64,000 nucleotides of DNA from positions 58,137,695 through 58,201,694 of the forward strand of contig NC_012872.2 of the NCBI RefSeq assembly GCF_000003195.3, written 5' to 3'. Position numbers and translations under genes: made by a program. The notes under the pieces were generated by a model, which made no database searches, was not told the origin of the DNA, and saw nothing but the letters and a program-made list of their open reading frames with translations. Source of the DNA: Sorghum bicolor (taxonomy: Eukaryota; Streptophyta; Magnoliopsida; Poales; Poaceae). Shown piece by piece: positions 25,001 through 32,575 of this stretch; the first letter of the stretch is position 1, and the number at the start of each line of letters is the position of its first letter.

Positions 25001-28000
25001 TCTGTGCTATTTATGCTGAGCAGGCCATTCGGCCTCTGCGTTTTTGGCCCAGCCCATGCGCGGGCCGTGGGCGCTGGCGAAACCGCAGCCTGGGCCGGCT
25101 CGCTTGAAGCGGCCCAGCAGCGCGGCAGTTTTTTTTTTTTTTTTTTTTTTTTTTCTGACTGGATGCTCACGGCCCAGTTAGGGGAAAACGGCCCATGGCC
25201 ATTTCGCGCGCAGGCGCCCCCCGCTCCCAGGCCGCAACCTGGGCCTGGGCCGGGAAAACCCCATCCCGCCTGGGCCGAAAGTGGCCCAGCTTCGTTTCTG
25301 TGCAATCTCGGCCGTTGGATGAGATCCGACGGTCGTCCTTCGTTTTCGCGGGAAACAAAAACCCCCAGGCCGGCTCGCCCCTTGAAACCCTAGCTTCATT
25401 TGTTTGCTTCCCTGCGGCTCTCCAGCGCCGTTCTCCTCTGGCTGCGCAGCTGATGGCGCCCGCGCCGGCCGTGGCCGCGACGGCCCGCCGCTGGCCCCTC
25501 TCTTTCTCTGTCTCTTCGCTTTTCTCCCCAGCCCACGCCGCGCCCAGCAGCAAAAACGCCACCGCAGCGGCCGGCGTTGCACTCGGCGGCCGGAGAAGGA
25601 AAACGGCGCCGCCACGAGTCCCTCGCCGGTGCGCGCGCTCGCCCTCTGTGGAGCGCGTCGCCGTCGAGCGTTTCGTGTGCGGTGCCCTGGGTGCAAGTGC
25701 ATGGAGAACCGCGCGGTGCCGGAGTTCACAACTCGACCCGCGCGTCACAGGTAGATAGGCAGTTCACTGGCCTTCCTTTTGCTTTTAGGGTTAGGTTTCC
25801 CCTTCCCGATCTGTGCTTGTACATGGTTTTGGATCTGAGCGCTAGGGTTAGGGTGTTCTTGGTTTCGACTGAGTTAGATTTAGGATTTGGAAAAATCCCC
25901 TCCTTCTACTTGCTGTTCTTGCTCGGTAATTCCCGAAAAACCCCGATCTATTACTAGATCGGCCGATACCATTGATAGATCTACAGGATCTTCTAGCAAT
26001 AGAATGAACAGGGAATCGGGATACAAAACAATATAGACAGTGACATATATGTACATACACTATATCTATTACAACTGAGTAGAAAGACGTAGATCAGGAG
26101 TTTAGGGTTTCGACCGTCGTTGGCGACGGTAGCAGATTCGGAGACGTCCATGGCGTGGGTGTTGGCGCTGCGCCGATGTAGATCACGTCGTCCTTCGGGC
26201 CTCCACCGGCACTGACCGACGACGGGGTAGGAGTAGAACGGAGGCGGCGCGGTGGTGCTTCCCGACGCCACTGCGCAAGCCGATCGGAAGGCCTAGGGTT
26301 TGTCGAGTGGGGTTGTGTGCACGGCGAACTTCGTCTCACGTGCCTGCGGCCCCCACTCCTGTTTATATAGCGCAGCGCGTCGGGGGCCCACCAACCATGG
26401 ATCGGTTGGGCGCCCCCGATCAGGGCGCGATCCAGGGGGTAAGAGGCCCCAGCCGTTGGGCTGGGCCTGAGATCAACCTAACAGTGAGAGCACCTAAAGA
26501 GGTACTCCACAAACTCCAGTTTTTTTGTGGAGCTGCTCTATAGTGGAGTTTGTAGAGCAGAGTTTGTGGAGCAGTCCCAAACACCCCCTTAATACAATTG
26601 GTCAATGCGAGGATATGGTTTTGAAAATGCAGTGTATTTACTCCTGGCTAAACATGGAAGCTCTGCTGGGACTAAAAGGGGGAGGGTTTTCATTAACCTG
26701 TTTTATTTAGATTTATCTCTCTAGCATGTAGGGGCTAGGAGAATGCAGTGATACTGAAGTGATTAAGTGAGGTTAACTCTGTTTGGTGCTCTGGTAATAG
26801 CTGAACTCTGAAGTTTCCTGGTGCACTTGATATGACTTGATCTACCCGCAACTAGAACATATTCTTTTCCTTGCCTTATTTATGTGCCACGCTTCGATGC
26901 CCACCACAACTTCTCACAATATCGTCTTTCTATGATAACATCTTTAGACAAAAAGCAGCATTGTTTACTGTATCCATCATTCTGAACTGCAAGTTGTCTG
27001 AACGCCGCAGAACACAGGAAACGGTAGCCCCTAAAGGTCTGGAATACCAAATGAGTGTTCAAGTCCCATTATAGTGATAACTGATAAGGTTCTTCAAACT
27101 TTGATATGTGAATTGTAATAAGTTGTGCTCTAAGTTTTGCAACGTCTAATCATTGTCTGAGTCCAGAATTTCAAATTAGTCAAAGTGATGCGCATTTTGT
27201 TGCTGATTCAGTGCAGTGTTGTATTCTTTGTGTGGGGGTTCACTTTGAGATTTCCTTTCCTACTACTGTACTTGTTTTACAGTTTCTGCTTTGTCTAACA
27301 CGTACTGTTTTTCACAGGTAATGCTAATGAAAACTTTTTTCTAACTGTACAGCCAGATAGGCCTGATGAGTTGGAAAGGGTAGAATCAGCAGGTGGCAGG
27401 GTCATCAACTGGAATGGGTACCGTGTCCTGGGGGTGCTTGCGACGTCAAGGGCAATTGGTAAGATGATGCCTCGTTTTGTTCTATACATTTTTTGATGAA
27501 AGTTTTGTTCTATACATTGTCCATGTTATAGTGAATATGACAATCACTGACCGTCCTTCTAGCTAGAGTCTCAACTGTCTAACAAATGCAGTAGCTTTGG
27601 TTTGGAGAAACAATGAACATAACAGCATGATAGTTGATCATGTTATCACTTGGATCATTGTGAATTTTTTTTTTGAAACATTCATTGTAACTTTTTCGGC
27701 AATGCCATGCTCTGTGCACCCTGAACCTTAAGTCCAACAAGCCAAGCTGCACCAACAGACAATAGTGGTCCCATATGATGACTAGTGAAGCATCGATGAG
27801 TTGCAACTTGCAAAACTCTCTGTGGACTTGGAACTTGATGAATTTGAATTGCTCAATACACTGCTATCTCTCCATTATTTAGACAGACATTCCCTCACAG
27901 ATCGTACTCTATTATGGATCAATCACTGAAATTCTTCTGTCTGCTATTTCAGGTGACTATTACATGAAGCCATTCATATCAGCTGAACCAGAGGTGACTG

Positions 28001-28284
28001 TTACAGAGCGTACTCAGAAAGACGAGTTCATCATCCTGGCGAGCGACGGGCTGTGGGACGTCATGACCAACGAGGTGGCTTGCAAGGTCGCGAGGAACTG
28101 TCTGTGCGGGCGCGCGGCTGCCAAGTATCCTGACACCGTCCACGGGAGCTCGGCTAGCGATGCTGCCTCGATGCTGGTGGAGTTCGCCATGTCCCGCGGC
28201 AGCACTGACAACATCAGCGTCGTGGTGGTGGAGCTGAAGCGTCTGAAGAGGTGGAAGGGTGCTAGACAGAATGGTAGGACGTAG
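16027..28284 (+). CDS. clade A protein phosphatase 2C (ABA co-receptor type)
   Basis: Mg/Mn-dependent Ser/Thr phosphatase that in this clade inactivates SnRK2 kinases and is inhibited by ABA-bound PYR/PYL receptors. Exons 16027-17013, 27353-27458 and 27953-28284 join in phase to give 474 residues. Seen: GRRREMED (148-154), VYDGHGG (207-212), the GDSRAV turn (309-314), Trp349 in INWNGYRV, the position that in ABI1-type enzymes contacts the receptor, DGLWD (396-400) and [11 protein letters not shown] (447-457). The N-terminus (10-56) repeats an HGVPAL-like unit; an acidic Glu/Lys/Ala insert fills 171-200. The start gives an uninterrupted frame just below the TATA-like site. Intron 1 is about 10.3 kb because of nested transposons but its splice sites are intact, so the gene should still be expressible. 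Which rice or Arabidopsis member it matches is not settled. Confidence 0.93.
17014..19563 (+). other. PP2C intron 1, part before the transposon nest
   Basis: The exon 1 frame stays open into the intron to 17694, so intron retention would give a 555-residue product lacking the second half of the phosphatase. A direct repeat of about 25 bases holding TATATCCCACGTG occurs at about 18340 and 18412, each copy with a G-box. GTGCC is repeated at 17277-17291. No other gene seen. Confidence 0.6.
19676..20186 (-). repeat. 3' LTR of the copia element
   Basis: 511 bp, identical to the other LTR except one base. It contains a TATA box (TATATAAA on the - strand, 20065-20072) aimed out of the element towards PP2C exon 1, antisense to the gene. 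Confidence 0.95.
20187..20197 (-). other. polypurine tract
   Basis: On the - strand AAGGGGGAGAA directly abuts the 3' LTR, as needed for plus-strand DNA priming. Confidence 0.85.
20357..24517 (-). CDS. copia gag-pol polyprotein
   Basis: Polyprotein for retrotransposition, domain order GAG-PR-INT-RT-RNaseH, which defines Ty1/copia. The frame is open from 24634 (1425 codons), but the Met at 24517 (residue 40 of the open frame, [15 protein letters not shown]) is the likelier start because the preceding residues have AT-rich leader composition and overlap hairpin 1. Numbering from 24634: zinc knuckle [14 protein letters not shown] (308-321), protease [10 protein letters not shown] (DSG 355-357), integrase HHCC beginning LWHCRLGH and a DDYSRFGY segment, reverse transcriptase YVDDILLAS, and the RNase H end ADPLTKGLP. 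No stop or frameshift, consistent with the near-identical LTRs. gag and pol share one frame, so any gag excess would need control other than frameshifting. Confidence 0.95.
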   Translation of the reverse strand: MHFISAIPKLTGQNYVLWREELDAALALAEIDLALQEPKPTEPEEPERAQNETDEAFANRKRDFAPIRAKYDLEKYKWEKSNRKCKIVIKKTITEGLRGAIPECETAKEYLEKVKNQFTGSTKAHASTLIQKLTNMRFTGGSVREHILSMSTMAAKLEKLKMPLADGFLIHLALNSLPKEYETFVVNYNTQPEEWDLEKVIAMCVQEEERLKNANGGSVNFVKGKNKKPFYNKKAPDASTSQNKGGSTSQPKAQPKQDNQHRQEDPDRCRWCNETGHWKHDCPKFMKHCLVKGEDIITFVDESLYLSYARSTWWIDSGATVHVANSLQGFSGGRTLQRGERQIKVATGVEAEVQAIGNLSLDLASGFTLELHDVLYVPSLARNLISVSCLSDYGFDCHFSKNDCKLQLNNKCVGLAFRQDKLYLLSLSENVNAECNNAENAIPADASKKRKRIDSSSKLWHCRLGHISRGRIERLVKESILPPLELSELEQCVDCIKGKLVKNIKKGAKRSMRVLELIHTDICGPFPVTSVDGFDSFITFTDDYSRFGYIYPIKERSEALDKFKIFKAEVENQLDRKIKVVRSDRGGEYYGRHTPYGQVPGPFARFLQENGIVAQYSMPGDPQQNGVAERRNRTLMDMVRSMMSYSTLPLSLWMEALKTAIHILNRVPSKSVLKTPYELWTGRKPSVNHLRVWGSPAEAKVFNPNIGKLDPKTVSCHFIGYPEKSKGYRFYCPGRHTKFVETRHASFLEDQMIRGSKAAREINLEEKRVFVPIPMVQEPYFTLPVVVGSTPVVTTPAAFSPMANLEPVPQEPNEPIVEEQQPQQEQPQEEMPVAETSGRPQRARKSPIPDDYIVYECEEVQMEDEPTSFEEAMRSTEASKWQEAMEDELKSMSTNKVWDLEKIPEGAKTVGCKWVYKVKRDSKGNIERYKARLVAKGFTQREGIDYNETFSPVSSKDSFRIIMALVAHFDLELHQMDVKTAFLNGDLEERVYMAQPKGFVVTGKERMGCRLKKSIYGLKQASRQWYLKFDKTIRKFGFTENVEDNCVYAKFKNGKYIFLVLYVDDILLASSDVTLLQEIKRFLSSNFDMKDLGEASFVLGIKIHRDRSRGVLGLSQEAYIEKILKKFNMHKCRPSPAPIVKGDKYGEHQCPKSKFERDRMQAVPYASAVGSLQYAQVCTRPDLAFVTGLLGRYQSNPGMEHWNLVKKVLRYLQGTKGLMLTYRRSDDLQIVGYSDSDYAGDDRKSTSGYVFTLAQGAISWKSSKQTIVTASSTMYAEFIACYEASGQVNWLKKFIPSLKVVDSIDKPLKLYCDNEPAVLYAHNNKSSNAAKHIDIKYYVVKDKIRDHVISLEHISTEKMLADPLTKGLPPNVFREHVAGMGLRESL
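24594..24976 (-). other. array of five stem-loops with CCAACG in every loop
   Basis: In the copia leader, just 5' of gag in the sense (-) RNA. On the + strand CGTTGG occurs at 24610, 24666, 24731, 24801 and 24915, each between inverted arms: H1 24594-24632, H2 24650-24688, H3 24709-24759 (17-base arms, one mismatch), H4 24779-24827 (17-18-base arms, nearly perfect), H5 24894-24940 (weaker). H5 is enclosed by a perfect 13-bp outer pair, TTTTCAGAAGCAT (24869-24881) with 24964-24976. Arms differ in sequence between hairpins while the loop core is constant, as expected of a selected RNA structure. Function unknown; packaging, dimerisation or translation control are possibilities. Confidence 0.7.
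25129..25154 (+). repeat. 26-base T tract inside the copia leader
   Basis: Poly-T on the + strand, so poly-A in the element RNA, followed (in sense) by GC-rich DNA. It could be the relic of a retroposed poly-A tail or simple slippage. Confidence 0.85.
25160..25960. other. GC-rich 5' part of the copia leader
   Basis: About 600 bases of GC-rich DNA between the primer-binding site and the hairpin array, open on the + strand (antisense to the element) for 187 codons at 25195-25758. It reads like a plant gene start: GAAACCCTAG, a GC-rich coding-like block, then CACAGGTAGAT and a T-rich intron-like run with GGGTTAGG. I do not recognise the protein. It may be captured host sequence or ordinary leader. 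Confidence 0.4.
25961..25971 (-). other. primer-binding site (tRNA-iMet type)
   Basis: On the - strand TGGTATCGGCC begins one base after the 5' LTR. Its first seven bases and the G at position 9 match the usual plant initiator-Met site TGGTATCAGAGC. Confidence 0.8.
25973..26483 (-). repeat. 5' LTR of the copia element with TATA box
   Basis: 511 bp. The - strand TATA box TATATAAA is at 26362-26369, so the element RNA should start near 26330 and run towards lower coordinates. Confidence 0.95.
26590..27352 (+). other. PP2C intron 1, part after the transposon nest
   Basis: AT-rich intron sequence ending in TTCTAACTGTACAG, where CTAAC can serve as branch site. No gene seen. Confidence 0.6.
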
Positions 28285-29319
28285 CCTGTAGGAGTCCCTC
28301 CGGCTCGTCGCGAAATATAAGCATGGCGCGACAGTGCTGGGAGGTGAAGGGAAGCAGCCGAGCATATGACGGAATGGTGTAAAAAGAAGAAGAAGAGAGG
28401 GCTGTGACCCTTGAGAGCTGCACCTATGCTGTGACCAGGTGAGTGTAGGAGCTACTCGTAGCTGTGCCGTTGTATTGCGTTGGTTACTTGGTTCTTTAGT
28501 TCAATATACTAACAAAATGGCATTCCGGCCGATGAAATTAAAGCAGCAGGAAGCTGGGCTGTTTTTAATAGTTCTGGTCGATTTGTTCAAGTCAGATAAT
28601 TTCTGACCGTCCAATTTTTTTTTTCTGAACCAGAGCTAGTGTACTATATAATGTAGATTGTCAAAAACTTGCGGTAGCATCTTCAGGCGGTCAAGCAGTT
28701 TATTGTCAGCAAAGACCCCTGTCCGTGAGAATTGATAAAGGGCTCCCCGGTCTCTCAGCCACCGGGCAGTATTTGGCTATGTCGTGCGAGAAATAGATTT
28801 GCATTGTGGTTTGATTGCCATACTGAGTTATTAGGAGATAACTCAAGACTCAAGATTATATAGCATTATATGAGACTGTTTATAAGACAACACTAATATA
28901 GTTGCTCTAAAGGCATATAGTCTTATAGACGGTCTTATACAGTGTCATATAGTCTTGAGTCAATTTGTCAGACAACCTAAACAATAGGTTGGTTTTTTTA
29001 CTGTAATAGTAGCTCATAATGTCTTAAATTGTTCATAGAACAGAAGGAATATAATGCTGCAAGTTGCATTACAACAACAAACTCATACAATGATGCACAA
29101 GTTGTCTTATAGTCCTAAATTTTAGCTCTTGAGGGGTTGTTTCTTTCCCTCACCTCCTTCTTTCTACTCTATATGTCATAAAAAATATTGCATAGCTCCA
29201 TACGAGAAGATTTATGCGGTTGTTGATGTGTTACAATGTATTTGCCATAAGCAAAGTTTGTTTCCTTTTCCTCACGTGTCATATGAGGGAGTTGTAAATA
29301 GATTATCATTGGAGTGAAA
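28285..29319. other. PP2C 3' UTR and intergenic DNA
   Basis: About 250 bases after the stop are probably 3' UTR. At 28850-28965 an imperfect palindrome (GATAACTCAAGACTCAAGAT pairing with the GTCTTGAGTC end, plus inner TATAAGAC/GTCTTATA) looks like a small foldback MITE. No gene. Confidence 0.45.
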
Positions 29320-29804
29320 GAATAGCCATTTTGATCTCTCAACTATCTCAACTATCGCATAAGGTACAATTTTATCCCTAATCTTTCGAAGTAACCATTT
29401 TGTTCTCAATTTTTTGGGCCCAGTTTCATACTAGAAGTATCAAAGCAGCCATTTTAGTCCTTAAACTTGGTATATTTGGGCTCAAAGTGTCATATGAGAG
29501 AGTGATCGCAAAAATAAAAAAGTGTCATATGAGAGAGTTGCTGGTTCCGTGTTTCATGTAGGATAAGGAATGAAGTTGAGCTGAAAGAAAATTTTAAGGT
29601 CCGAAATACACTTTGAGAGTCCATTGATGAAACTGAGCCAGAATGTAAAGCTTGAGAACTGAAATGGTCACTTTGATAAATCGAAGATAGAACTGTGCCC
29701 AAGAGTAAACATCTTAGGGGCCTTAACTATGATTTTGAAAGTTTAGGGACGAAATTGAGAATGAGACAGTAGTTGAGAGACTAAAATGACCATTCAACCT
29801 TTTG
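29320..29804. mobile_element. foldback-type element with long inverted ends
   Basis: The left end (ATAGCCATTTTGATCTCTCAACTA) and the inverted right end (GAATGGTCATTTTAGTCTCTCAACTA) are homologous, with further inverted similarity inwards (ATTTTATCCCTAA and ATTTCGTCCCTAAA). An internal GTGTCATATGAGAGAG word is duplicated at 29487 and 29522. No coding potential. Confidence 0.55.
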
Positions 29805-30452
29805 AATAGGTGATATCTTAATCTCTAAGCCTAATTACCAGGGAGGGCAGAAAATATATGCTTTATGAAATTAGACTCCTTATATTTTATATGATTTTAT
29901 TTTTTGGCGTATATTATTATTACTATATTGTCTTAGGACTTGCCCATATATTGAGCTCGATCCATATATGTTTAGTTTGATGTGAAATTTTGAACGTATA
30001 TGAATTGAGGTGGATACTTAGATATCCAAACAAGGTCTTGAGAAACAAATATTGGCATTTGGTAAACTAACCTGTGCGCATGCATGTGACAAGGACTAGA
30101 ACCTATCATTTTGCAGCTTAAGCTTACCCCCCATGGCCCATCCCATGCATGTTCTGGCAAGCGTTCAAGTCAGCTTCATGGATAAATTTCTGCCTATATA
30201 TGGATGGAAAAGAAGTATGTTCCGTGCTCACACATGCATATGCTCAAATAAAGAAAAACAATATAATCTCAATTCTATACGTAGTAGATAAGGGAACAAT
30301 ACTATGTATTCTTATGTATAGTACCAGTACATGTTTGTGTACACATTACACTTTTGTAACGGTGCCCCCCAGTAGCATCCAGCTTCTCTGGTCCTAGCTA
30401 ACAAAGGGAAATTTCCGTTCCACGTGGGAGTCGAGGCGAAACTTTCCATAGG
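29805..30452. other. AT-rich intergenic DNA
   Basis: No gene or clear element. The last part is the 3' flank of the adjacent C2H2 gene, which ends at 30453 on the other strand. Confidence 0.5.
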
Positions 30453-31910
30453 CTACTGCTCCCCACCGGTGGACGCCGAGGGGGCCTGAGTCGCAGACGA
30501 GCCTTCTTCTTGCGCCGCCGCTGGCATCTGCGGCCCCGCCTCAATGTCAACGCCAAAGAGACGAAATCTACCCGCCACGGCCGGCCTAGGTGCAGGCTCG
30601 AGGGCTCTCTGCTCCGCCGGCGGTGGAAGGGGCTGGACGGCGAGTCGCGGCTTCTTTTTGGGCACGATCGGCGCGCCAGTATAGTGCTTCCTCATGTGGC
30701 CGCCGAGCTGTACTCCGGTGGGGAACTCTGCGGCGCAGATCCTGCACACGTGCACCTTCTCCGGCTTGGCAGCGTCACCGCGGCATGGAACGGCGGCGAG
30801 CTCCCTCGTCTTGTGGCCGGCCATGTGGCCACCGAGCCCCTGGTGCATCGCGAACCACACGCCGCACTGTTTGCATCTGTACCCGTTCGGGTTTTGGCGA
30901 CCTGCAACTGCAAGCGGCGGCGCAATGGGGTGCGGGTGGTGCACGGCTGGATGCTGAACTCGCTCCTCCTCTGCATCAGGCGGCGGCGATGCAATGAGCT
31001 GCTGGTGGACGGATGCTGTATGCATATGCATCCCTGCAGAAGGCGGCGATGGCGGCGCACGCGCAGCATCTGCTAGGTGGACGTCGTCGGCTTCGGTGGG
31101 CGGGTTGGCTGCTCCTGCCACCACTGTCTCAAGTGCATCACAGTGCATCGTCTTCGCAGAGCTGCTCTCGTCGGAAACATGGGTCGTCGTGGAGGCGATG
31201 GGCACGGACGAGGGATTGGGCGTTGCGGACGCCATGGGCACGGATGAGGGATTGGGCGTTGCGGGTTGGGGCTCCATGGGCACGGGCATTGCGAACGCCA
31301 AGGGCATCGGCTGCAAGACAGCTTTGGGGTTGGCAACGACAATGGCCATGGATTGGTCCGATTGGGCGGCATTGGGAGAGGCAGGCTTGCTCCAACACCC
31401 GGAGCATCCTCGCCTGCCGGTGCCGCCCCAGCCCGCCGCAACAGCCGCATTGCGCTTCATCTCCTTGTGCTTCCCGACCCCCTGCTGCTCATGGCGGCGC
31501 CCAATCGTGCTCGTGCTCGTGCCCTGCTGGTGAACCTTCATGTGCCCGCAGACGGCCTTGCGGCTGCGGAACTCCTTCCCGCAGACGGGGCACGCGAGCA
31601 CTGCCGGCGCCGGCGCCGCGACGACGGGGGAAGAGCTGGCGGCGTTGCCGTTGTTGTTCGCCGCCGCGGCGGCGGCGGCGTAGCTCAGCGGGAGGACGAC
31701 GGAGCGGGCGTAGTTGCAGTCGCTGGTGGTCTCATCTGTGTCGCTCGAGGAATAGTAGTGGTGGTTGTTGTAGTAGTCATCGGTGTTCACGTCGGAGTCG
31801 TCGCACCCGGGGACCAGCTCGCCTTCCTCCGGCGCCTCGGCGTCACGTAGATCAGCGGGACCGCGGCGGTGCCGCCGCCTCCGCCGCTCGTCCTCAGAGG
31901 AGCCTGCCAT
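30453..31910 (-). CDS. three-finger C2H2 zinc finger protein with RLFGV motif
   Basis: Probable nuclear DNA-binding regulator, 485 residues, no intron. Three plant-type fingers, each C-X2-C-X12-H-X3-H: 107-127 (KAVCGH), 346-366 (QGLGGH), 389-409 (VQLGGH), variants of the plant QALGGH signature. An Ala run and acidic/Tyr/Ser stretch precede finger 1; a PNPSSVP unit is repeated near 219-238. RFRLFGVDI at 448-456 contains RLFGV, the core of the repression motif described in class B HSFs and RAV proteins. The frame is open upstream to 32240, but I choose the Met at 31910 because it aligns with the start of the paralogue (MEGSSED) and the TATA box at 32081 lies inside the upstream extension. Targets unknown. 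Confidence 0.88.
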   Translation of the reverse strand: MAGSSEDERRRRRHRRGPADLRDAEAPEEGELVPGCDDSDVNTDDYYNNHHYYSSSDTDETTSDCNYARSVVLPLSYAAAAAAANNNGNAASSSPVVAAPAPAVLACPVCGKEFRSRKAVCGHMKVHQQGTSTSTIGRRHEQQGVGKHKEMKRNAAVAAGWGGTGRRGCSGCWSKPASPNAAQSDQSMAIVVANPKAVLQPMPLAFAMPVPMEPQPATPNPSSVPMASATPNPSSVPIASTTTHVSDESSSAKTMHCDALETVVAGAANPPTEADDVHLADAARAPPSPPSAGMHMHTASVHQQLIASPPPDAEEERVQHPAVHHPHPIAPPLAVAGRQNPNGYRCKQCGVWFAMHQGLGGHMAGHKTRELAAVPCRGDAAKPEKVHVCRICAAEFPTGVQLGGHMRKHYTGAPIVPKKKPRLAVQPLPPPAEQRALEPAPRPAVAGRFRLFGVDIEAGPQMPAAAQEEGSSATQAPSASTGGEQ

Positions 31911-32078
31911 CGGCGGCGCGAGCGCACTCGCTACGGCTCCGCTGGCTTGGTGTGAAGAATTGAAGTAGGGTTGCTCCTCCGATCCGCCGCACTCTCCCGA
32001 GAGTCCCCAACGACGAGGACAACAACACCAGCAGCTGCTCGACTTGAGAGTTGAGAGAAGATGAGTTTGTTTCACTTC

Positions 32079-32088
32079 CCTTATATTG
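32079..32088 (-). promoter_or_regulatory. TATA box of C2H2 gene 1
   Basis: CAATATAAGG on the - strand, about 170 bases before the chosen start. It excludes the upstream Met at 32240. Confidence 0.55.
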
Positions 32089-32240
32089 CGGGCGCCACCG
32101 CCACCCATGAAAACGTCGGCGGCCAGGACTCCCGATCGACTCCGAGACCGATACCGTACCGGGATGATGGCGCGCAACCGCCGCATCACCGAATCCTGTA
32201 CACCAATTCTGGTTCCGTTCCGTTTCACACCGGCCTGCAC

Positions 32241-32575
32241 CGGACGAGCTGTGTTTTAACTGTCTCTATCTGGGCCGTGGTCTCCGCTCAAATTAGTTGA
32301 GAAAACGCCAGCTGGTGCTCCGGATCCGATTCGGACACGCTGCGTGACTAGCCTCAAGGTTTGGCAGCTCCGCGGTCAGCCTGCAGCACGAGCCACTGCG
32401 ATCAATGGACTTCAGGACGGACTCATGGCCAGAGCTCGATCGTTCGGATCATAAAAGGCAGGTCCTCGTGCTTTCTGCCTGTTTTCATCGCTTCGGCCGC
32501 AAAATGTCAGGATGGAACTCAACAATCCATGCCATACAACAGCAGAACATTTTTTATAGCCTTTTTATACGGAAC
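32241..32575. other. intergenic DNA upstream of C2H2 gene 1
   Basis: No gene. Mixed composition with CGGATCCGATTCGGA-type words; no clear regulatory site beyond the TATA box. Confidence 0.4.

Larger units (their letters stand above)
19676..26483 (-). mobile_element. young full-length Ty1/copia retrotransposon
   Basis: 6.8 kb, transcribed on the - strand, opposite to the host PP2C. Two 511-bp LTRs with TG...CA ends, a 5-bp target duplication GTGAG (19671-19675 and 26484-26488), a primer-binding site, a polypurine tract and one long open gag-pol frame. By my reading the LTRs differ at one base (C/T at the AGATCCGG versus AGATTCGG position). With the commonly used grass LTR rate of 1.3e-8 per site per year this is under about 0.1 million years. 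Everything needed for autonomy appears present. Confidence 0.95.
19564..26589. mobile_element. Tourist-like MITE split by the copia element
   Basis: Left piece 19564-19675 starts GGGGGTGTTTGG; right piece 26484-26589 ends CCAAACACCCCC. The 3-bp duplication TTA flanks the whole (19561-19563 and 26590-26592), the classic PIF/Harbinger signature. Without the insert the element is about 213 bp. It is one of the older layers in PP2C intron 1. Confidence 0.88.

Noticed and set aside
25167..25758. Open frames of 183-193 codons on both strands in the copia leader taken as genes
   Set aside because: Several overlapping frames are open at once in GC-rich DNA; no family is recognised. Kept only as a possible captured fragment.
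31911..32240. 110-residue N-terminal extension of C2H2 gene 1
   Set aside because: It spans the TATA box, and the internal Met aligns with the paralogue start.
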